DNA from: CAYWFF01 sp964458085 | GTDB taxonomy: Bacteria; Patescibacteriota; Microgenomatia; UBA8517 | Assembly (NCBI GenBank): GCA_964458085.1 | Contig: CAYWFF010000014.1 | Span: 1 to 21,742 of the forward strand | Length of the DNA: 21,742 bases | Reading direction: 5' to 3' | Shown: piece after piece, positions 20,858 through 21,742 of the stretch | Layout of the letters: each line of letters opens with the position of its first letter | How positions within the stretch are numbered: the stretch's first letter is position 1 | Position numbers and translations under genes: made by a program | The notes under the pieces: generated by a model | Database searches by the model: none | Seen by the model: only the letters and a program-made list of their open reading frames with translations | Told to the model about the DNA's origin: nothing

Positions 20858-21742
20858 TTAACTTAAAGCTCTGATCTGTTCATTTGAGCCGGATGGGGAG
20901 ATGTGAATCAGTTGCGCTTCTTTAAGTTCGTTAATGTTGTGAGCACCGGCATAACTCATTGCAGAGCGTAACCCACCAATGTATTCTAGAAGCATTGACT
21001 GTGTCGAACCATGAAATGAAGTGAAAGTTTCCCGGCCTTCAGGTGCGTAAGCCTTTTCATCAGTTGTAGAGTCTCCCATTTTTTTGCGTGCCTCCAACAC
21101 GTCTTTTGATGCCATTCCACGGACCCGTTTTTTCAACTCACCGTTAACTTTTATAACATCTCCCGGACTCATATCCGTTCCTGCAAACAGGCTTCCTATC
21201 ATTACAGTGTCTGCTCCGCAAGCTATTGCTTTCGAAACGTCTCCGGGTTCTCGGATGCCCCCATCGCTTATTATGGGCGGAGCATTTCTTTTATTTGCTA
21301 AAGCTTCTTTGGCTTCTAAAACAGCTGTAACCTGGGGGACTCCTGTTCCTGCAACGTTTCTGGTTCTGCATACAAAACCTGGGCCGATTCCAACTTTAAT
21401 ACCGTCGGCTCCGTTATTGTATGCAAAAAGTACACCTTCACGCGTGGCTACATTCCCGACAATTATGGGAGTTTTAATTTTTTCCTTAACTTTAAGTCGT
21501 TTGAGCATGTTTTCAGTGTATATTGAGTGACCGTGAGCGATATCAAGGAAAAGGACATCTACGCCAGCGTTAATCAGAAGGTGGGCGCGGTCTATGTCGA
21601 TATCATGAACCCCGATTGCAGCGCCAACTAATAGCCTGCCTTCATTGTCTAATGCAGCATTCGGAAAATTTTTAAATTGTAAATAATCTTTATACGTAAA
21701 CACGCCAACCAACTTTTGATCTTTATCTACTACCGGAAGTTT
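20858..21742 (-). CDS. guaB: IMP dehydrogenase/GMP reductase family protein, 5' end outside the window
   Basis: A TIM-barrel purine nucleotide oxidoreductase; 294 residues are visible and the frame runs through the right edge (KLPVVDKDQKLVGVFTYKDY, the end of a CBS domain). Then come NVATREG, the phosphate loop and catalytic Cys in KVGIGPGFVCRTRNVAGTGVPQ, ISDGGIREPGD, GADTVMIGSLFAGT, and the C-terminal IGGLRSAMSYAGA. IMPDH makes XMP for GTP synthesis; GMP reductase does the reverse salvage step. The flap segment after RGMAS reads KDVLEARKKMGDSTTDEKAY then APEGRE and lacks the Arg-Tyr pair (DRYF) of typical IMPDHs. Cys-Arg-Thr replaces the usual Cys-Thr-Thr. So family membership is certain, but the reaction is less so. 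The gene symbol is given for the family. Confidence 0.88.
   Translation of the reverse strand, partial: KLPVVDKDQKLVGVFTYKDYLQFKNFPNAALDNEGRLLVGAAIGVHDIDIDRAHLLINAGVDVLFLDIAHGHSIYTENMLKRLKVKEKIKTPIIVGNVATREGVLFAYNNGADGIKVGIGPGFVCRTRNVAGTGVPQVTAVLEAKEALANKRNAPPIISDGGIREPGDVSKAIACGADTVMIGSLFAGTDMSPGDVIKVNGELKKRVRGMASKDVLEARKKMGDSTTDEKAYAPEGRETFTSFHGSTQSMLLEYIGGLRSAMSYAGAHNINELKEAQLIHISPSGSNEQIRALS

Noticed and set aside
21084..21530. Long open frame antisense to guaB
   Set aside because: The composition mirrors the guaB codons and there is no start signal; it is a shadow frame. The same holds for antisense frames over dnaX, recR and fic.
1..21742. CRISPR arrays, tRNA or rRNA genes, insertion sequence transposases
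   Set aside because: I looked on both strands for regularly spaced repeats, TTCGAATCC-type T-arms and transposase motifs and found none.

Overview
The window is low-GC bacterial DNA of about 21.7 kb that most resembles a Candidate Phyla Radiation (Patescibacteria, probably Microgenomates-type) genome. The reasons are the small gene sizes, housekeeping genes separated by short membrane or secreted proteins without recognisable families, promoters set almost directly against start codons, and several protein types I associate with that group: a secreted protein with a WxCxNGxWxxHGxPS-like motif, a small RLC/SE/GGYG coiled-coil protein, and PspC and GerMN proteins. Phylum is inferred; no rRNA or tRNA gene is present to test it. 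TGA, TAA and TAG all act as stops, so the code looks standard.

Layout. 1-4162 is a conserved information-processing block: a HIT protein, a YqeY/GatB-like protein, YbeY, DnaX, YbaB/EbfC and RecR. 4163-6790 holds a Lys-rich coiled-coil protein, a 75-residue unknown protein behind an unusual double-hairpin leader, and cysS. cysS is broken only by an assembly gap of 100 N flanked by a 55-bp duplicated contig end. 6833-9768 is a run of envelope proteins of unknown function, including a PspC protein. 9841-12442 has a PD-(D/E)XK-like protein, a membrane-anchored class I methyltransferase, a small secreted protein and an alpha/beta hydrolase. 12585-16599 is rich in envelope and cell-wall functions: a C39-like peptidase with TPRs, a YggT-like protein, an L,D-transpeptidase and a GerMN-domain protein. 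16707-19308 has a membrane OB-fold-like protein, an F420-type LLM oxidoreductase and a Fic protein with a wHTH. 19688-20709 is a mobile-type remnant: an ssDNA-annealing-like protein followed by a heavily decayed Pif1/RecD-like helicase pseudogene. The window ends inside a guaB-family gene on the minus strand.

Gene expression. At least ten genes have a TANNNT -10 hexamer ending 5-8 nt before the chosen start codon, which predicts leaderless mRNAs. A few genes (ybaB, the 75-aa gene, the GerMN gene, the annealing-protein gene and its pseudogene partner) instead have clear Shine-Dalgarno sites. All three close tail-to-tail gene pairs end within a few bases of each other.

Most notable signals: the duplicated hairpin/SD/start leader at 4883-4950, the frameshifted and internally deleted helicase at 20217-20709, tandem 20-bp repeats overlapping the Fic promoter, two ACGAAT-unit inverted repeats next to gene starts, and a guaB-family enzyme lacking the usual Arg-Tyr flap pair.
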